Source of the DNA: Megalobrama amblycephala
Taxonomy: Eukaryota > Chordata > Actinopteri > Cypriniformes > Xenocyprididae
Assembly (NCBI RefSeq): GCF_018812025.1
Contig: NC_063057.1
Coordinates: forward strand, 18,138,138 to 18,202,137
Reading direction: 5' to 3'
Length of the DNA: 64,000 bases
The notes under the pieces are model-generated. The model saw only the letters and a list, made by a program, of their open reading frames with translations. It did not search any database and was not told where the DNA came from. A program made the translations under genes and the position numbers. Shown in pieces: positions 33,172 through 46,984 of this stretch; the stretch's first letter is position 1, and every line of letters begins with the position of its first letter.

Positions 33172-36005
33172 GCCCTGCATTAGTTTTAATAGAAAGTGAA
33201 GTCAGAGGGAATCAAATATTTGCATTGCTTTTGAACTGAAAATCTGTGTAATTCTGTAATTGATGTGGTAAAAAGTGTTGAGGGGTTTATATTGCTAGCT
33301 AAATGCATGATCAGATTACCAAACATAAACAAACATGTAAGGATCAAATTAGGAGTCAAATTTTGTTTCAATGCCATATAACTTTGCACAGAATTCCATT
33401 TGATTCCATGCAGGCCTAGTGATTAGTCAACCAGTTGGATGTGTATCCCCGGTGGTCCAATCAAATTGCTCCCACATAAATAGAAAAGGAGTATGATGGC
33501 AAACATTAAAACTTGGACCTAAGGAGCATCATTTTTGCACAATATTTTACTGTGGGTAGTCATAGTTTAAAAAAAAAATTGCCTGGCAGACAGAGGAGCT
33601 ACAGGCGTGCCAGGCTTGCCCTGATCCTTCATTGTTTATGTGCATGTTGTGAGTGTGTTTGTGGGTCTGAGCTTGTTTTCTCAGGTTTATATTCTGAAGT
33701 AGCACTTGGCTGCGGGCTGAAAGCAGTTACACTTTAATAGGCCAGTTGTTTACTCTTTTCTGCAGACCCATTCTGGATGCACTCTAGTTCAGATCCCGCC
33801 TCTTTGCTGGCAGGTACGCTTTGAGCCGTAAAGTTAACGTTGTATGGTGCCCACCACCGTCTTACAAACTGTTTTTAACAATCTGCTCAGAAAGTGCCTG
33901 TCTTTTATAATAGCTGTAGGTAATGCAAGCAAGCTTGCGAAATAGACCCACCTCTGTTTTAGGCCTACCCCATTCTGACTTGTTCAACACCACAGGGTGA
34001 CAAACACCGTGAACTCACTGACTCAGAAAAGACGCTGTATTCACATGGCTTGCATGAATAGATTTTGGGCCCATAAGCTTTCCGTTGCACCCTGAAAGGA
34101 ATGGATTAAAAAGAGACGGGGGGTCTGGTGGGGGAGTGTGGGTGGTGGGAAGAAGGGATGAAAGAAGAGGTGTGCTTGCCAAAAGCTGGACGTTTTTACG
34201 TCTGGCCAAGAGGCAGCATGAATGCCACATGCACCTGATCTTTCATCTCCTCTTGCTCATAGGAAATGGAGAGCAGATTGGGCTTTGGTTTACGTGATGC
34301 TCTTGATTGAGGACAAAGAGGAAAGGTTGTTATTGCGGTTAGCCATTGCGTGATCTACAATATAGAGGTCTGGCTTTGATGGGACTCAACCGTACCCTGT
34401 AATAGTGATCAGAGAACCCATTGAACCCAGGACAGGGGTAACAATAGCTAAGCCTTCTGTCGAGACCTTAGGAAGGGCAATGATGGTAGGGTGAGAGTCT
34501 TAACCTTGGCAGACAGCTCCTTAAGGAATGTTTGGATTGGACCACATCTGCACTGAGGGGTACATCGCTTACACTATGTGGAACAGAGACTTACGCAGAA
34601 TGGTGAAGCTGTAGGGCCGCTTTAAGCCAGGATTGCAGTTGTGGTCTCTCCAACATGATCCCCTGCTGATAGCTCCAACAGGACTTCCATTCCCACTACT
34701 GTAAAGACTATAATTTAGGAAATTTGTTCATCTATTTGTTGTACTTGTTGATGGTCAGTGACATGTAGAATTATGTCCTTCTCTCTCACACGGCTGGCAT
34801 CCGTTTCATAAGGGCCTGGCTCTTGGAAGGAAGAGTTTGGCCACTGCTCTATTTGTCCTTACTGAAAATTGCAGCACAAGTACTCTCCCAGAGGTTGTGA
34901 GTAATTGATGAGTACATATGTTTTTAGGTTTTGCTCTTTAGATTCAATGCCTGGCTCTCTCTACTCTACCCCCTCGCTTGGTCAGTGGAGACTGTCTTTT
35001 TTCACAGGTTTTTGGCTTGGAATGTAAACCTCCTCCTCCTCCTCAGGCTTTGAGCTTATAGATTATATGACATGACCATTTAAGGGCTATTCCTAAGCTG
35101 TCCAGTTCTTCGGCAGTAAAGCACCAACTTTTTTAAAGGTCACCTGCTGATTGACGTTGGTTTATCTGTGACTGAGTAGGTCTCTGAAGTCTATTGCTCC
35201 ACAGCGGTCCATAATGAATCATTTAACAACAGTGTTGGGCTTCCTCAGAAAAAAAAAAAGAGTAACATTTGTGTCGGATGTTTTTGATTTGATCTCTCAT
35301 ACAGGCTGTCTGGCCCAAGCCTAATGTCTGGATTTTCTAAGCACTTGGTGTAGTTAAACTCAGGGGTGGTCTGCTTCTCTCAGAAGAGGCTTTAAGGGTT
35401 CACATCGAGCCAAGGCTGATTGTACACAAAAAGGTCAGATGCTGGAGGAAGCCCTGTGTGTTTCCTACATGTCAGACTCATAACTGTGAGAATATAGCTG
35501 CACCTGGCCTAAACACAAAAACTAATCAGTGCTAAGTAGTTCATCTAGTTTGTAAAACCATCATCACAGACTCTCTTGCATCTGCATGTAATGTGTTTAC
35601 AAAGAGATTGCAGATACAGTACATGCATGACTTTTTCAAACAATGGTTAACAAATATCTGCCCTCAAGTCTTCCTGGAAAGTTCCTACTAATGAGATTGG
35701 ATGTTGTAATTAACAAAAAACAACAAAAAAAAGATTTTTGTTTCCACACAATGAATGTTTTATTGGAACGCAATGAATGATTTGAGCATTTTTAAATGTC
35801 TTTTTACCTACAAACAAGCACAAACTGCAACAACATGCATTGGGTATAATTGAAGCTTAATGCATTTTATTATATTTACGATTTTTTTAACATGACGTGA
35901 AGGCATCTTGTCCATCAGTACTCAGGACTTTTTCACCACTTGTTTTCTATAGCATCAGTGAATCAAGGGTCTGTTGAGCTTAAAGTTGATTAACACACTC
36001 TTGCA

Positions 36006-36006
<1 letters not shown>

Positions 36007-36046
<40 letters not shown>
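36007..36046. repeat. (TA)n microsatellite
   Basis: About 19 uninterrupted TA units. Confidence 0.95.
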
Positions 36047-36050
<4 letters not shown>

Positions 36051-39000
36051 CGAGGCCAACAATGGTTGAACGTCTTGCATGCAGACACTATTATAAAATC
36101 CACCTGTTTTTTTTGTTTGTTTTGTTTTTTAATGTAGGCTTTAAGTGGAGCAGCACTCGGTACCATGTGCATTCAAGTGAATTTGTCGTAGTCTGTATTT
36201 ACACAGCTGCAAAATGACAGGAGCAAGTCAGGTGAAGGCCCTGGCCTCATGCTGGCCCAGCAGGATCCTCTGTGAGCAAACGTTGACGATTCGGGCCATG
36301 ATTCAGAGACACTGTCTGCCTCTGCAACCGCTGCTTTCACTCCAAACATCGTCTTTCCTGTCTGGAGAAGAGCGATAGCGCAAAGTCTACACACACTGAC
36401 TTAGATATACATCTTCAGAATCATACTCATACAAACACTAAGGAGAGAATCTTCAAAGTGACCTACTGAGGTGTACTGGTTAAACAGTAAAGCAGGGTCA
36501 TGCTGGTTGCTGCCGGTGGTGTGGTTCGAGACTTTGTGAAAAAGTGGACGACTTCTCAAGGGTGACTGCTGAAACTTTATGCTGTTGTGCTTGGCAGCAT
36601 TTCCTCAGACTCACCGATACATGTCTGCCCTATTTGGACAGTCTCTGAGCACAGGGCCCCTCAGGTGGGAACTCTTAATGTGTGTGTGAGAGAAATAAGA
36701 AGCAGAAAGCAAGACAGAGACATTCTCTAGCTTTTTGATGGACTTCTGTTCTCTAAAGAGAAAAAAGGATGCCAATCCAAAGATTCAAAAAATTGATTTT
36801 GTCTCCAAGAGCTCTCTGAGAGTTTGGGTGCGAGGTCAACATATATCACCTTGGTTATTCACCTTGGTTATTCACCTTTCCAGCCTAGGTCTCCACATTC
36901 TCCTGTTCCTCCTGAAACAGTCAGAGAGCTATTTTTGCCCTTTGAATCTATAATTAAATCACTAGAAATGGTACAGTGGACAGCCCTTACTGCATGGGTG
37001 TACAGAGTCCCGGCCAAGACTGTGACTGATGAATCTATCCCCTCCTTGTCAAGTTTTACCTGCAATTGCAGTCATCATTTCCATTAAGCCTGTTCTGAAC
37101 TTCACAGTGTCCTGACAATGAAAACTGCTCTGCTAGATCATAGGAGTTAATAGATTTTGTGGAACAGTGTTCCACCAGATTCTCAGAATTTGAGAGCAGC
37201 ACGGAAAGTAGATTCTTAAGCATTCCGCACATAATACTGACCCTTTGGTCAGAGTAGAAGTTTTAAAGATTGTGCTTAATTACTCGTGTAGTCCCACATA
37301 CCCCATCTATGATCTCCAGCCATTATTTACTGATTGCCCGAGGCTACTAATATTCATTGAGCTTCACATATGAGTTTATTAATTGGGGAGGTGATAGAGA
37401 GAGTGTGTGATAATGATATTCACATTGTCTGATGTCTTTCCACGGTTAAGATGCAAATGCCAGGTCTGCTTGTTTAAGACCAGCATCTCTGCCAAAGTAT
37501 CCATGTAAAGTTTTTTTGTTTTTGTTTTTTTCATCCTGTGTTAAAAAAGTAAAAGCAAAATATAATCTGTTGTCAGGAAGAACTTTGTTTATGAGCTTGG
37601 AGTGTCTTAGCATAGTAAAACTTGTTAGAGCTACTGAATTCAGTGCTGTTGTGTTTATTATTAGTTGTTAGTGTCCTGGATAATAACTATGCCGTGTACC
37701 AGTGTACTTTTTTTCCGACCTCTTCTGCCTCACAGATTTATTTGCTGACATCCCTTCTAATCTCCAGCTGTTGGTCTCTTGGCAGGTCTGCAATTTTCGA
37801 AACCCCTGGGTGGAATTGTGAAAGTTGATCTGGCGTTTGTAGACAAAATATTTTGAAAGTGTCTTATGCCACCTTGATGCCTAACATGGAGAGTGAAATG
37901 GTGCAGATGTATGTGTTAATGAGCTGAAAAAAGAACATGGACATGACAGTCCTGTAGAGAAGGGTACATCCAGATGGGCAGCACGGGTCCTGCTTAGTCA
38001 TGGATATGCGCACGATAAGAATATCCTTTCAGGTCGCTGATGATAAGATACAAGGCTTTGATCTTATTGCTCAAGGCTGGACAAATACAGATAGTTCTAT
38101 ATTCACAATCATAGACAAGCAGACAAATCAACTAACTCAAACAGCTTGCTTGACACAAGCACTTCCTTGGTACGGTCGTTGACATTCCCACGTAGAGAGC
38201 CGATTTGATGATAGTTATGCAATATCATCTGGCAGAGAGAGTGTGAGAGAGGGTAAGGGAGTTATTAGCAAACTCTTCTTTAAAACTGCTGTGATTGCAT
38301 CCATGCTTTCTCTGTCCTCATTCCCACAACCCACTGTCTCACAGGAAACCATGAATCTCCACAAAGTCTCAGAGGAAACACAGATCCAAATGCGCAAAAG
38401 GTTTGTTTTCTTGAATTAGCGTTGTAATAAAGTGTTTAGTATCATGTTTTACTGCTAAACTGAAGACAGTTCCTGTTGCTACTGGCTTAACTCGATTAGC
38501 CCATACAACTTGTAAAAAAAACAAAAAAAAAAACAACACACGTTCCCAGAGAGTACGTTGCACATAAACTGCACTGTATGTGTTATGCTTTTATGAAATT
38601 TGACTTCAAAGACTTTGTGTCAGCTTTGATGAAACACAAACTGCTGTTTCAGTCAAGTGTCAGGGTGATCTTGTGTTCTCGTTTTTCTCAGTTGTATCTG
38701 CCGGTGTACACTTACAGTTAGATGGCAGGGTCATCCGGAGCCCTGTGTGATCTGACACTGTGGGAAAGATACTTTGATGCCACCTTCATCTTCCCAAAGC
38801 TTCCAGACAGTCTTCCAGTCTTCTCTTGTCTTATTAAGAGAGCATAATATATCGCCTGAAAGATAAAACAGTGCTAGTGTCTCCAGACCTGCATACGCAT
38901 GTGCTTGCCAGTTTTTGCATGTGGGCCATGTCATATTTTGATTTTTGTACTGCTGGAACACACCACTTGCTGAAAAACCAGGTCATAAGTTGGTCTAGAT

Positions 39001-39139
39001 GGTTTTTGGGACATGGTAGGTAGGTAGTTGCTGGTCCAAATTGGTCTACCAGATCAAATCAGCTTTATTAAGTTGGCTTACTAGGTTGAAACCAGGTGTA
39101 CCAGCTTTACTGATCAACCATCTTGACCAACTTGACTTG

Positions 39140-39683
39140 AGCCACGTTTCCACCGCAATCTTTCCCTAGGAACTAGGGACTTTGGGGTGGTACTTGGTGT
39201 GTTTCGTCTGCAGGAACCAGGGTCTAAAAGAAGTTCCAGGTAAAAATTTTCCCCTCAGAATGTCCGCGAGGTAGTACTTTTTCTAAGTTCAGGAGCTGGG
39301 GTTAGGACTTGGGTGCTAAACTTGTTGATTGGTTGAGGTCACACAGCAATTTTGATAGGTTGACTCAACCACCATTTTAAAAGTCTGTTGCCGTGCGTGC
39401 AGTAAGAGTTGTTTGCTGTTCGAATCAACAATGGAGTATACGACCGATGCACACTACAGTGAGATTCAGGCTTTATTAAGAGTATATGTGGAGCACGAAA
39501 TACAGCAGGAACTGGAAAGTCATGCGCAGTCCTATGTCACTGGACTAATTTGCTTAATCTTCACGGTACTTTAGACCGAGATGAAAACGGAAACAGCAAT
39601 AGGTCTTGGGGGTAAAAGAGTTTCAGGGAGAAAAAAAAGTTCCTGGGACAAATTGTTCCGGGTAATTTCAGTGGAAATAAGGC
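39140..39683. mobile_element. Decayed non-autonomous DNA element
   Basis: GCCACGTTTCCACCGCAATC at the left and, reversed from the right, GCCTTATTTCCACTGAAATT form a weak inverted repeat, each followed inward by GGAAC/GTCCC words. I recognise the left part as a common zebrafish-type repeat, possibly Harbinger. An ATG frame at 39431 runs 47 codons (MEYTTDAHYSEIQALLRVY...) and could be a remnant of an element protein. It stops early. Confidence 0.5.
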
Positions 39684-42600
39684 TTTGGACAATGATCAGT
39701 TTGAACCAGCTACAAACTAGCTACCACCTTAAGTTGGGTTTCATTGGATTTTCCACAGGGTATACATTTCATGCCAATTTAGAGTACATCTCCCCCTCAA
39801 GATGTGTTCTAGAGATTTTTTTTTTCTTTTTCAAAGCCACCTGCACTCTTTTAAGGCACTACGGGAAAAAAAAAAAAAAAAAAAAAAAGCCATCAATACC
39901 TGTCAAAAAAACGTGTATGTTTGAAGTCTTATTCTTCACCTCAGCTGGAACTGATACAAATGAGCATCTCTATTTATCTCCATTGCTCCAGATAGGCAGC
40001 GATAAGCTGGAAGCCGATTAAAGACATAATAAAACCATAACCATAAGGCCGTAAAAGTGCTTTCCTTCAGATCAGTCGCTGCTGATGGGAGGAAACGATC
40101 AGCACCTGTTTGGACCAGATCCAGATTATTGTTTTCCCTGAGCTGTTGTTTATGATGGGGGCAGCACTGACTCCTGTGACCGCTCATGTTTTTGCTTTCA
40201 TGTCTCTCATGTTGTGTAAGAGGTTTACACTTGCTGGAAATCAGCCAGAAACATGAAGAGTGAGAGTATGATGGAAACTTTGAACTGCAAAGTGTTGTCC
40301 TTTATCTTTCAAGTGTTTGGTAGTGGTAATTTCTCCTCTGATCCACCACCTGTATGCACTGTTTCTCAAAGCTTGGGGTTGGTTTTGTCAAAATGATGTG
40401 AAAATATTCTTGGATTTGGAAGTAGTCAGGCTCATAATGTATTATACAGTAGACCAGGGATTTCTCTTTAGTTTATCTTTGAGTTTCTCAATACTGTTGT
40501 GTTCCTTAGAGGCAGAGAAGGAGGAAGAGGAGTGGGAGGAAGGATAGTTTGGGGTCAGCTGAGGGAGCTGGCCGAGGTCATGTGAACGGCAAAGAGAGAA
40601 GAATCAGAGAGGATTCTTTTTGGAAGATAATCCGAGAGGATTCTTTTTGGAAAAACATCCCTCAGACTGTCACTGTGGTTTTGGATGTGGTTTTGGATGG
40701 TTCGGAGCATTTTAGTGAGCCGTGAGCTTGCTATCTACCTGAGTGGAACATGCCAAACTGGCCTGTAATCATGTGGTTTCGACTTCCGCTCCACTGATTC
40801 ATTCACTTGCTCCACTTGGATTAGCAGGTTGTGTGACTTTACAACTAAGGCACTAGAGAACAGTCTGTGAGTGTGACTATTGTATGTGTATGTGAGTGTG
40901 TCTCTATGTGTTTTACTTGTGTTTTTTGTCTGTGTGTGTTTGGAATAGCATACCACTCATTTTATTTCTGCAGTATGTAGTATGTGCATTGTGTGTTTGC
41001 ATAATAATTGTATGCAGAACACACTAAAATGTATACTATATCCCATTTACCATGCTGGCCTTTTTTCCTCCCATTTCCTAGTATTCCATTCTTAACATAG
41101 CCTGTATGTGTTTACATCCTTCTACAATGAGCTAAAAAGGGAATTAGGAAAGGACCAAAAAGGACAACAACACGGCTCAAAAACAAGGCTCAATCAAACA
41201 GATCTCTGTTCTCTCTGAGGAGCACCTGGTGCACGGCTCATCAGGAACAAATCCCCATCAACTCCAACTCACTCACTCATTTCCTCCTGATAAACAGATT
41301 CAAGACTCTTTCTCTCTCTTTTATCTCCTGATGCACAGCACTGATGCTGTACGCTCATCAGGAAGGAAGTTCACTCCTCTGTTACCGTAGCGACCACGTA
41401 ATCTAGTGACACACTGAGCTGATTGTATCTGCGGCTCTGAATTCGATTAGCCACGGCTGCTGCAATAAGATAACCTGCTCTATCATTGCTTAAGAAAACA
41501 GCTACTGTCTTAGGCTGAATTGGCTATATTGTTTAAGAGTCAAGGTGACTGATAAGACACTCAGATGCAATCGGTATCAACCGTGATTGTGTCTTACTAC
41601 AGCAGTAAAAACTCTGTTTGTCCATGTTGTTGTGTTTGGATAAAAATCTTGACCTTTTATACTAATTAAACTCTATGTTAAGCCATTTAGTTGCGGAAAT
41701 GAACCTGTTAGATCAGAGCAGTCTTGGTCTAATGTCATTTCCTGACTGATATCCTGTCCATGTTAACGTCTTCTGACTTCACTCTGGTTTCTCCATTCGT
41801 TGCAGACCCTCTCTGATTGTCTTCACATGCTCATTCAATGACATTTGTTCTCTATTGTATTCTTCCTCCAGTGAGCTGCATTCCCTCTTGAAAAACAAAA
41901 TATAAACACCAGCTGCCACAAATCAGTTCTCACTTTCTCATCAGGCCTCTCCAGCATATATTATAGAAACAGATAATGAACCGGAAAGTGCTCATTTGTT
42001 CATTTGACCATCCAGTCATTTGTTCATTCATGTTATTCTGAGCAGAGTTTGCAAACTTGGGTTAGGGAACCCCCAGGACAGTGCCAGAGGGTCCACAAAA
42101 AATTTGGTAGGCTTTTTAAACACATTTACTGAGTTTGACATTACTATTGTTTCAATTTTCTTTCTTCTTTTAAAAGATTGATTGGGAATTATAAGATTAA
42201 TTGTGATTATTTTATTCTATTATCAACCCTCATTTTCAACAGTAAGAAATACTGCATAGATTTTCACTGAATCTGCTTTTTCATAGTTTTATGGGGAAAA
42301 ACTGGGAAAATATATAAATAATTAAATAATAATGAATCATTTTCTTAAATAATAATGAATTTTTAAATATGAATTAAATATTTAATAATATGTTTATGGT
42401 TTTAGTACAGTGACACTTTAAAAGCTAATTATTTGTGTTTTAGGATGAGGGTCCCTCACAAAGGAATCATCAATTTTAGGGGTCCTTACCATCAAAAAAA
42501 AAAAAAAGAAACAAAAAAATTAAAGTCCTTTGTGTAGAAGACGGTTGCTGAGAATGACAGTGGAGAAATGGAGATAGATGAAGTTTTGATAGGTCACATT

Positions 42601-43423
42601 CCAGATATAGATGAAGAAAAGAAGATAAAGTTAGACCATAGCTTAGCTGGTGGTCCTATCTTAAATCATATGCATGTGTTGATTGTGGGGGCACAAACAT
42701 GGTGGTTTACCCCTCACTGTCCACAACTGCTGATAAATCATGTGAAGATTCATGATATGAACTCTTAGATCTTCCAACTTAACCCATCCAACAAGAGAAC
42801 GCGAGTGAAAGTTTAACAGGTATCAGACCTATGAGGTACTTGTGCATCTCACCAAAGTGGCAGGTCTTTAGCCAATGACAGTAAGGGAGATGAATGGATG
42901 CAGAAGTCAAACAGAGAAGAGATAAGGCCAATATTTACAATGAGAGCCCAGCCCAAGGCCGCATACCTGCCATGCTCATCTGACCTCAGGGGGTGTGTAG
43001 GTGGGTGTGGGAATCTGTGGCCATGTGGAAAAGAGACAGGAGATCATTACTGCCTCAGAGGCACTGAGGATATTTAGCAGAGCTCCATAAAGATGCACAA
43101 AGCTGTATGTGTCAGTTTTATTGCTGATATAAACATAGTGAGAAGCAGTGCAGTCTTTATCTGAAGTACTTAATCACTGAATAAACTGTGGTCTTTTCTC
43201 ATATAATTCAATCGTTGTATATTTTCACTTTGGCCTTTTTTAAGTCTTATTTTGGAGAAAAGGAAAGGCAGAGAGGGAAATGAGAACCAAATTAGCATCT
43301 TAGGTTTAACAAATATCCAATTTTTACTGTATGTGGTTCTTAAATTTGAATTTAATTTGATGCCCTTGCAAGTGCAGCTATATATTTTCATATATAAATA
43401 CCATTTATATAGTGAAATATAAA

Positions 43424-43575
43424 AACTGCTGGGTTAAAAACAACCCAAGTTGGATTGAAAATGGACAAACCCAGCAGTTGGGTTAAATGTTTGCCCAACA
43501 TGCTGGGCAGTTTTATTTAACTCAACTATTGTTTAAAAATTACTATATGGCTGGCTTAAAATAAAAGTGAAATTT
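43424..43575. repeat. Dispersed repeat with GCTGGGTT hairpin
   Basis: AACTGCTGGGTT (43424-43435) is the exact reverse complement of AACCCAGCAGTT (43468-43479). The following stretch to ACTATATGGCTGGCTTAAAA matches the truncated copy at 13095-13172. Confidence 0.6.
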
Positions 43576-45229
43576 AAAAGACCAGTACCCAGATGGTTTT
43601 ATAAAGAACTAGATATTTGAATAGTTTGTGGAAGTTAAAGAAGTTAGTTTTTTGGTCCTCTTTGGAACCTGGAAATAGTGCCCATAAAAGATTCATTTTA
43701 ATTTATGGGTTCTCCTAAAGACACAGGCCATGTCCTGAATAGAATCTGATAGCGATATTGTGTCCAGGGCTTTTTGTCCATGTTTTCTTGCACACAAGAT
43801 CACAGAGGACATCAGGCATGGCCCTTGTGGAGATTTTCACGGAGAGTTTCCCAGCTCTCCTCGAACATGCGTGTATGACTCGGCTCTACTTCTGCGTTCA
43901 GGGCACTTTTGATACAATGCAGCAGGTGCTGAGGCTTCTATGAGCCGTGAGGTGAGAAAGATCAAGTTCCTGTGGGACAAATGTGGGTCTTTACTTTTAT
44001 CAGGTGCACTAATGTGTAGAATCGGAATGAGAACGCTTTGCCCATGTGTGATCTGACATATTATGAAAGAGTTTTGTCAGCACTGGGCGGTGTGTGTGTG
44101 TGTGTGTATGTGTGTTTCAGGGCTGAGATGGGTTTGTGGTGACAAGGGCATTCCCCCTACGGCAGCAAAATATCACTTTTCTGCCCATTGGGAAGAATTA
44201 CCGACATGAACCGCAGAAACCAGCAGTCGGGTTTGAGTTACAGGCAGCAGATTTAAAGGCCTTTTCTGAGCAGGCTGTATCATTTACAAAGCATTCCCCA
44301 GGACTGCATTTTTATCGGTCAGTATGACTCATGAGTTGGGCCAGAGAGCAGATTTTCACAGAGCCACTGTTAATGCGTGTTGTTTGGAGATTTTTTTTTT
44401 TTTTAAGTCTGTGCCAGTTTACATCGCCAGAGATGAACGTTTTTGGTTTTGTGGTAATTAGTGGTTTCTCTCTCTCAGAAAATCATCACGCTCTTAAAAA
44501 GTTTCTTTTATTTGCTGTTTCGCGTTCAAAGAGGCCAGGGTTAGAGTCTGATGAATGACTTTAAAGCGACCAAAATACATATGTTAGAAAAACCTCCAAC
44601 AGAGCTGCCTACATGACCCGGTGAAAAAAAGGGGGAAATGATAAAAGCGTGAGAAAAGAAAGAAACTAAAAAAAGAATGAAAGAAAAGAACAAACAAACA
44701 GAAGTCCTTAATGTTGTTGATGGTTTTTGTGGATGTTGTTATGTGATTCTAAATGAATTTTAGAAGGATGTTCTGAATGGTTGCGAGGTGGTTACTCACT
44801 AGCCCAAATAGTCTCTATGATAGTCTAGATATGGTTCAGTTCACTCCTTCAATGGGACTTTTACCCGTTTTATCGTCGGCCAAGCGAAAAACAAAAGTCT
44901 GATTACATAGGAAAGTAATTTAAGTTTTTTTCTTCAACAAAACTGAAATTACAGTTGTCATTTAGTCTAAAACCGAGAATGATCCCAAAAATAACGTTTC
45001 GGTAATTGGGTAATTGAACTTTTTAAGTGTTTATTCTGTAGTGTCCTGATGAAATAACCCCAAGAAAAGGCAAAACGAATGTCTTCTCCTGTATGAGCAT
45101 GTCAGATTTAATGGCCATTGGCCATCCAGACAGGCACTTCTAAACTACACAGGCACCGCCTGCCTCTCCTATTTCTCTTTCTCTGTCTCTCTCACACACT
45201 CTTTGTCCTTAGGCTTATATCAGAGCTGA

Positions 45230-45690
45230 TGGATGCATTTCTCAAGAGCCTTTGTTTGATGACTCCAGTGATGCCCCACTTTTCAAATTGCGAATGACCG
45301 TCTCTTTCCACGGCTATTTAGATTGGATAGACGTGCAGTCAGACTTGCCACAACAGATATGCTGCAGCATCGCTCCATCAATCCAGCTTCATTCAGATAT
45401 TTACAGGCTATTAGCCTGCTCCACTATATCACTAGGATATTTACTGGTGCATCCGGAGCAAATCGGTAATAAAGTAATCATACAAAATCACACGGGCCAC
45501 TCGCCTGCTGCGTCAGTGCCTGTCGCTATGTGAGAACTTAATAGGAAGGGAAAGCCGATCTCTCCCTCTATAGCCCGTGCCCCGCCGCCGACATATTGAG
45601 ATGCTAAATCAAAAACACGCTTTGCTGCTTCTTCTTTGCAAAGAAAGAAAGAAGAAAGAAATGCATAAAGGGCTAGCTGGAAAATCGATT
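45230..45690. other. Low-repeat block, possible regulatory sequence
   Basis: Among transposon-rich intron this stretch is free of recognisable repeats and carries homeodomain-like AT cores (for example GTAATAAAGTAATCAT near 45465). The 93-codon frame here opens at TTG, not ATG, and has no domain. Function is conjecture. Confidence 0.25.
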
Positions 45691-45996
45691 GCCGCAGTGG
45701 CTCACGTTTCCAGTCGTATCGGAGTGAGAGAGAGCGAGAGAAAGCAGTCTGGGATGAGACGGCTTTTATATCATATTATGTCACCAGACGACTCAGCACC
45801 TGATTCTCTCATCAGCTTACCAGACAAACCCCCTCCCTCCTATTGCTCTTTCCCATTTTTTTTTCCTGTTAGATGGGAGAGTACACACTCTGGCCTAGTG
45901 CCCTGAATAGCACACTATATAGTGAATAAAGACTTTTATGGTTTATTTTTATTGTATACAAACCATATCAAGTTTTGAGTTCAGTGTATAACATCA

Positions 45997-46440
45997 TTAA
46001 AGAAATATTCTGGGATCAGAACAAATTAAGTTCAGTCAATGGCATTTCTGACATAATTACCACAAACATATCATTTTCACTCGATCTGGGTTACAGTTAC
46101 AATGGAAGTTAATGGGGCCAATTCATTAATACTTTAAATAGTAGAACCAAAAATATGTAAAGAATATGTGTGTTAACATGATTTTAGTTTGGAAAAACTT
46201 TTCTGTATAAAGTTATCTCCAATTTCTATCGCCATGATAACGTTACAGTGTAACTCTAGCTAAACTCTAAAACTGCTTTAAATAATTGAAACAGCTTTCC
46301 AGCTCAAATAATACACAAGGTTTTAACAGAATTAATGTAAGTGCTTTTATAAAAATGATAAGCTTCACATTTCTGCTTTTAAAATGTGCAAAAATTGGCC
46401 ACAAATTTTTTTGTTGTTTGCATATTACACTTCAGAAGAT
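45997..46440. repeat. Dispersed cyprinid repeat, TTAA start
   Basis: TTAAAGAAATATTCTGGGAT, then CTGGGTTACAGTTACAATGG, GTGTGTTAACATGATTTTAG and AATAATACACAAGGTTTTAA follow the order of a repeat I recognise from carp and zebrafish genomes. The right end is degraded. Confidence 0.6.
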
Positions 46441-46984
46441 CTTCTCTGCCTTAACCTGTCCTCAATCTGACCTGTGTTCTCAGTAATGGTTTGAGATGAG
46501 ACTGTCTTTATGAATTCGATATTTAAATTGGAGGAGGCAGTTAAGTAATAATACTGAGCTGTAGACCTTCATCTCTTTGCCATTTTTTTTTTCACTTTAA
46601 TTTTATAGGCTCTTTTGTTTCCATGGTGATGCAGTGTGTCGGCGCTGTGAGGTTAAGGACAGTTGTGTTGCACTGCCTCATTTTCTGTCACTCACTGTCA
46701 TTCTTTCATTCAGCTCCTTTCATTGTCCCTTGTCATTATTCAAAAACGGGTCAGGTTCACATTTACTAAAGCATCAAGTCACTGTGCTCTTTGTGAAGGA
46801 CAGATGTGTGTGTAGTGGGCTTGTGCATAAAAACGTTTTGCATGGTGAAAATCCAGATTTAATTTGTTTGTTTGCACTTTCAGTCATTTATAATTTGGTT
46901 TGTCAATTCATTCATTTACATCAGCTCATGATTTGTTTATCATTTTGTTCATTTGTTAGCTCATACATTAATTTGCTCAGTCAT

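Noticed and set aside
39581..40021. 146-codon frame
   Set aside because: It runs through T- and A-homopolymers and spans a transposon edge; amino-acid content reflects the runs (long Lys and Phe stretches).
42044..42500. hAT-like element around GGTTAGGGAACCCCCAG
   Set aside because: The proposed right end (GGGGTCCTTACCATC) pairs too poorly and no target duplication was found.
45252..45533. 93-codon frame
   Set aside because: It starts at TTG, lacks splice-site context and has no recognisable domain.
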